Source: Bacteroidaceae bacterium
GTDB lineage: Bacteria; Bacteroidota; Bacteroidia; Bacteroidales; Bacteroidaceae
Direction of reading: 5' to 3'
DNA length: 64,000 nt
NCBI GenBank assembly: GCA_017507385.1
Contig: JAFWAX010000049.1
Span: 1-64,000, forward strand
Notes under the pieces: model-generated
What the model saw: the letters and a program-made list of their open reading frames with translations, nothing else
Databases searched by the model: none
What the model was told of the DNA's origin: nothing
In this document: one piece after another, positions 60,152 to 64,000 of the stretch
How the letters are laid out: each line of letters starts with the position of its first letter
How positions within the stretch are numbered: the first letter of the stretch is position 1
Position numbers and translations under genes: made by a program

Positions 60152-63100
60152 TTGAAGCAGACCCTTCGGAATATATTATATATCTTGTTGATAATGTCGA
60201 GCATAAGTGCTTTTGCAGAGATAAGCAATAGCACCATGTTCTCGACATGGCAACCCGTATCGGCTGATAGTGTTCAGGTGAAGAAAACCGATTATCCGAA
60301 GGATGTGCACAGCGAAACATTTTCAATGGACTTGAAAGACCCTGAAAATCTGAAGGCTGACACTGCTGTATATGATGAGAAATCAGGATATTACAAAGTC
60401 GGAACAACACTGGGTGACGACTTTTTGAGTCAACCCTGGATGATGACTCCTGAGGAATATCTGAAATGGTCGGAAAAGAAATCTTTCTGGAATCATTTCA
60501 AAACCCGCAATGACTCGCTTTTTGTATCGAAAGGAAAGGAGAAGTTCGACTTTACCGATATGCACTTTGACTTAGGGCCTGCGGAAAAAATATTTGGTCC
60601 TGGAGGCGTACAAATCAAGACACAAGGTAGTGCCGAACTGAAGTTTGGCTACAACTACAAGTTTGTTGACAACCCTTCGCTTTCCGAACGCAACAGAACG
60701 ACCAAATCTTTTGATTTTGACGAAAAAATCAACATCAGCGTCAATGCGAAGGTGGGCGACAAGATGGATTTCAACATCAACTACAACACCGATGCCGCAT
60801 TCGAGATGGATGCCAAGAACCTGAAACTCAGCTATGAAGGGAAAGAAGACGAGATTGTCAAGCTATTGGAAGCCGGCAATATAGAGTTTCCCACAAATTC
60901 GAGCCTCATCAGAGGTTCGAGTTCCCTGTTTGGTATCAGAAGCGACCTGCAATTTGGCCGTTTGAGATTGCAAACTGTTGTCAGCCAGAAAAAAACGAAG
61001 TCAAGATCAGTCGGCAGCAAAGGCGGTGCCCAGTTGACCACCTTTGACATTCAAGCATTTGAGTATGACGAAAACCGTCACTTTTTCCTTGCCCACTACT
61101 TCCACGACACATACGATAAGGCTTGCTCAACGCTGCCAAACATAACGAGCGGAATCACCATCAACAGAATTGAGCTTTGGGTAACTAACACTGGCGGACA
61201 GACCGAAAACACACGCAACATCATCGGACTGGTTGACCTCGGAGAGAGAAACAACATCAGCAACGTCAGCTGGACTGGAACCGGAAATGCCAATCCCAGC
61301 AACAGCAGCAACAATCTCTATTCGCAGATGGTAAGCACCTACAGCGAAGCACGAAACATCGATAAAACCACGACCATCTTGGATGCGGTAATGCAAGGCG
61401 GCATTGAATACGAGAAGGTGGAAAATGCCCGACTGCTCAGCCCTTCCGAATACACACTCAACAAATATTTAGGCTACATCAGCCTCAAATCGGCTCTACA
61501 ATCTAACCAAATTTTGGCAGTCGCATTTGAATACACCTACAATGGACAGAGCTACCAAGTCGGCGAATTTTCTGGCGACCAAAAAGACAACGACAAAGCA
61601 CTGTATGTGAAGCTGTTGAAGAACACCAGCAACTCTCCCCGCATTGGAAACTGGAACTTGATGATGAAAAACGTGTACAATCTCAAAGCGCAGTCTGTAC
61701 AACGGGAGAAATTCAAATTGGACATCAAATATTTGAGTGACACGACAGGTGTCAACCTCAACTACATCCCAGAGGAACTATTCAAGCAGACAACGCTGCT
61801 GAAAATGATGAATCTTGACCGACTGGATGACAACGAGAAGCCTAATCCAAACGGAAAATTTGACTTCATCGAAGGCTACACGATACAGTCTCAAACAGGC
61901 TATGTCATTTTCCCCGTAGTAGAGCCTTTCGGCGATTGGTTGAGACAAAAAATCGGCAACGATGCCATCGCAGACAAATACTGCTACGATGCTTTGTACG
62001 ACTCTACCAAGACTGTTGCAAAACAAATTGCAGAGAAGAACAAATTCTCCCTTACCGGAGAATATAAAGCTTCAAGCGGAAGCACTATTAGCTTGGGCTA
62101 TGGCTACATTCCAGAAGGCTCTGTCGTCGTGACAGCAGGAGGTGTCACCTTGACGGAAGGCAGCGACTACACCATCGACTACTCAGCCGGCGAAGTCCAT
62201 ATTATCAATCAGAGCATCATCGATGCTGGAACCAACATAAACGTAAGTCTTGAAGACAATTCAGAATACGCTTCCATGCGCAAGACGATGCTGGGATTGA
62301 ATTGGGAATATGACTTCTCCAAGAACTTCAACATCGGAGGTACATGGCTGAAAGTCAGCGAAAAGCCTCTCACCTCCAAAGTCAGCATGGGAGTAGAGCC
62401 ATTGAACAATATGCTATGGGGATTCCATATTAACTGGAAACAAAATTCCCAGTGGCTGACAAACATGCTGGACAAGCTACCCTTCCTCGCTCTCAGTGCA
62501 CCATCCTCCATCTCTTTCACAGGTGAATATGCCCAACTGGATGCAGGCGAAGCGAAAGGCACCCAAGGCAACGCATCGTATCTGGATGACTTTGAACAAA
62601 CTAAAAGTCCAATAGATGTGAGCAACCCAAAGGAATGGACACTATCCTCCACCCCGTCCCATTTGGAATATGGCAAATTGACAAACGACGTGAAGTATGG
62701 CTACAATCGCGCCCGGCTGGCATGGTATAACATTGACCCACTCTTCACTCGACGTTCATCTTCTCTCACACCAAGCCACCTCAAGAGCGACCTCGACCAA
62801 CTGTCGAACCACTATGTTCGTGAAGTGTATGTCCGAGAGGTATATCCCAACAGAGACACCAATTCTGGAGAGAGCAACACGTTGAACATCTTAAACTTGG
62901 CTTATTACCCCAACGAGCGAGGACCCTACAACTTGGACACAGATGTTGACGAGAACGCCAAATTGAACACCCCAAAAAAACGCTGGGGAGGAATGATGCG
63001 TCGAATCAATGCCAGCGACTTTGAATCCAGTAATGTACAATACATCGAATTCTGGATGCTCGACCCTTTCATCTATACAAAAGACGACCACAGATATGGT

Positions 63101-64000
63101 GGCGACTTCTACATCAACTTAGGCGACATCAGCGAAGATGTATTGAAAGACGGAAAGAAATTCTACGAAAGCGGCATGCCCGTAAGTTCCGTCTCCACCT
63201 ACACCGAAACCACATGGGGACGCGTTCCTAATGAGAAGTCTGTCGTTTATTCCTTCTCGAACGAAAGCGGAGCACGACAAAAGCAAGACATCGGTCTCAA
63301 CGGACTTGCCGATGCAGACGAACGTAATTACGGCATCTATGCAGACTATCTCAATGCCTTGAAAGGCAAGGTAAATGCCACGGCATACGACTCCATCTAC
63401 AACGACCCTGCTGGTGACGACTACCATTATTTCAGAGGCAGCGATTTTGACGCGAACAAAACTCCGATTCTCGAACGTTACAAACGTATCAATTCACCCG
63501 AAGGCAACTCGCCCAACACCACTGAATCAGGCGAAAGTTATTCCACCGCCTATAAGAGCGGACCTGACGCAGAAGATGCCAACTCGGATTACACCATGAA
63601 CGAGTATGAAAATTTCTACGAATACCGAATCAGTCTTCGCCCAGAAGACATGGTAGTAGGCAGGAACTTCATTGTGGATTCGCGAGAAACGTCTATATCC
63701 CTCCGCAATGGCAAAAAGGAAACTGCCACATGGTACGAATTCCGTATCCCTGTTGAAGCATTCGAAACCAAGGAAGGAAGCATCAGCGACTTCTCCAGCA
63801 TTCGCTTCATGCGAATGTATATGACTGGATTTGAAGAACCTATCGTTGTACGTCTTGCCAATCTCGATTTGGTAAAAGGCGAATGGCGCAATTATACACA
63901 ACCACTCTACACAGGAGAGAAGCCAAGCGTGAGTGGAACAATTGTTCCATCAGCCGTCAATATAGAGGAAAACAATGACAAGACTCCTGTCAACTACGTT
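60152..64000 (+). CDS. sprA: SprA/Sov type IX secretion translocon (5' part, runs off the window)
   Basis: 1283 codons to the window end; SprA proteins are about 2400 aa, so roughly half is present. The signal peptide KQTLRNILYILLIMSSISAFA fits only if TTG at 60152 is the start; the first ATG (60194) would cut it off. Conserved segments include FDLGPAEKIFGPGGVQIKTQG, INISVNAKVGDKMDFNINYN, IEFPTNSSLIRGSSSLFGI, QGNASYLDDFEQTKSPID and WGGMMRRINASDFESSNVQY. SprA forms the giant outer-membrane barrel that exports proteins carrying type IX sorting tails, several of which are encoded in this window. Confidence 0.93.
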   Translation, partial: MKQTLRNILYILLIMSSISAFAEISNSTMFSTWQPVSADSVQVKKTDYPKDVHSETFSMDLKDPENLKADTAVYDEKSGYYKVGTTLGDDFLSQPWMMTPEEYLKWSEKKSFWNHFKTRNDSLFVSKGKEKFDFTDMHFDLGPAEKIFGPGGVQIKTQGSAELKFGYNYKFVDNPSLSERNRTTKSFDFDEKINISVNAKVGDKMDFNINYNTDAAFEMDAKNLKLSYEGKEDEIVKLLEAGNIEFPTNSSLIRGSSSLFGIRSDLQFGRLRLQTVVSQKKTKSRSVGSKGGAQLTTFDIQAFEYDENRHFFLAHYFHDTYDKACSTLPNITSGITINRIELWVTNTGGQTENTRNIIGLVDLGERNNISNVSWTGTGNANPSNSSNNLYSQMVSTYSEARNIDKTTTILDAVMQGGIEYEKVENARLLSPSEYTLNKYLGYISLKSALQSNQILAVAFEYTYNGQSYQVGEFSGDQKDNDKALYVKLLKNTSNSPRIGNWNLMMKNVYNLKAQSVQREKFKLDIKYLSDTTGVNLNYIPEELFKQTTLLKMMNLDRLDDNEKPNPNGKFDFIEGYTIQSQTGYVIFPVVEPFGDWLRQKIGNDAIADKYCYDALYDSTKTVAKQIAEKNKFSLTGEYKASSGSTISLGYGYIPEGSVVVTAGGVTLTEGSDYTIDYSAGEVHIINQSIIDAGTNINVSLEDNSEYASMRKTMLGLNWEYDFSKNFNIGGTWLKVSEKPLTSKVSMGVEPLNNMLWGFHINWKQNSQWLTNMLDKLPFLALSAPSSISFTGEYAQLDAGEAKGTQGNASYLDDFEQTKSPIDVSNPKEWTLSSTPSHLEYGKLTNDVKYGYNRARLAWYNIDPLFTRRSSSLTPSHLKSDLDQLSNHYVREVYVREVYPNRDTNSGESNTLNILNLAYYPNERGPYNLDTDVDENAKLNTPKKRWGGMMRRINASDFESSNVQYIEFWMLDPFIYTKDDHRYGGDFYINLGDISEDVLKDGKKFYESGMPVSSVSTYTETTWGRVPNEKSVVYSFSNESGARQKQDIGLNGLADADERNYGIYADYLNALKGKVNATAYDSIYNDPAGDDYHYFRGSDFDANKTPILERYKRINSPEGNSPNTTESGESYSTAYKSGPDAEDANSDYTMNEYENFYEYRISLRPEDMVVGRNFIVDSRETSISLRNGKKETATWYEFRIPVEAFETKEGSISDFSSIRFMRMYMTGFEEPIVVRLANLDLVKGEWRNYTQPLYTGEKPSVSGTIVPSAVNIEENNDKTPVNYV

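Noticed and set aside
60182..63901. Several minus-strand open frames in the last 4 kb
   Set aside because: All lie antisense to the continuous sprA frame, which has strong family motifs.

Overview
The window reads as chromosome from a Prevotellaceae-type Bacteroidales bacterium (Prevotella, Xylanibacter or Segatella-like), probably a gut or rumen fibre degrader. The evidence is the Bacteroidetes promoter signature (TTTG, 20 bp, TAnnTTTGC) ahead of many genes, type IX secretion components and C-terminal sorting-type tails, and a xylanase/feruloyl esterase fusion of the Prevotella Xyn10D-Fae1A kind. Nothing in the sequence fixes the species.

Layout. 0.4-19.2 kb, all on the minus strand, is a glucuronoarabinoxylan locus. 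It holds a LruC-type surface lipoprotein with a frameshifted tail, GH10-CE1, two GH43 enzymes, GH95, a double CE1-like esterase and a GH115 alpha-glucuronidase. No SusC/SusD pair is visible, so uptake genes would lie outside the window. 19.4-28.1 kb holds an M6 protease, a gamma-carbonic anhydrase, a small DMT protein, an ECF sigma operon, trpB2 and a GH35 beta-galactosidase.

28.1-35.1 kb is an accessory island. It has a broken AlbA_2/ATPase gene, a complete DpnII/MboI-like GATC restriction-modification operon with its own controller and a triple operator-like repeat, a MobC-like mobilisation gene, decayed fragments, and a promoter followed by two perfect hairpins (candidate small RNA). It is bounded by a 63-bp duplicate of the 3' end of the GH35 gene. 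35.2-43.0 kb holds two further ECF sigma/anti-sigma loci, a DUF4143-type ATPase with three 33-bp leader repeats, secreted proteins, a TonB-C protein and gene scars. 43.0-51.7 kb holds metY and cotH (likely one operon) and gdhA. Between gdhA and a second, decayed gdhA tail sits a module with a structured RNA candidate, an orphan gene and an ATPase plus Toprim-like pair (candidate defence system).

51.9-64.0 kb holds pepP, ruvA, a patatin/outer-membrane protein, a recently amplified family of small lipoprotein-like proteins, a stray type IX sorting domain, a palindrome array and the first half of sprA, the type IX translocon, which runs off the end.

The recurring theme of 28-51 kb is that inserted cargo is bracketed by duplicated 3' ends of ordinary genes (GH35, metY, gdhA). 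Chimeric scars also join the head of one gene to the tail of another. This suggests repeated insertion or xenologous exchange at gene 3' ends, without a visible integrase.
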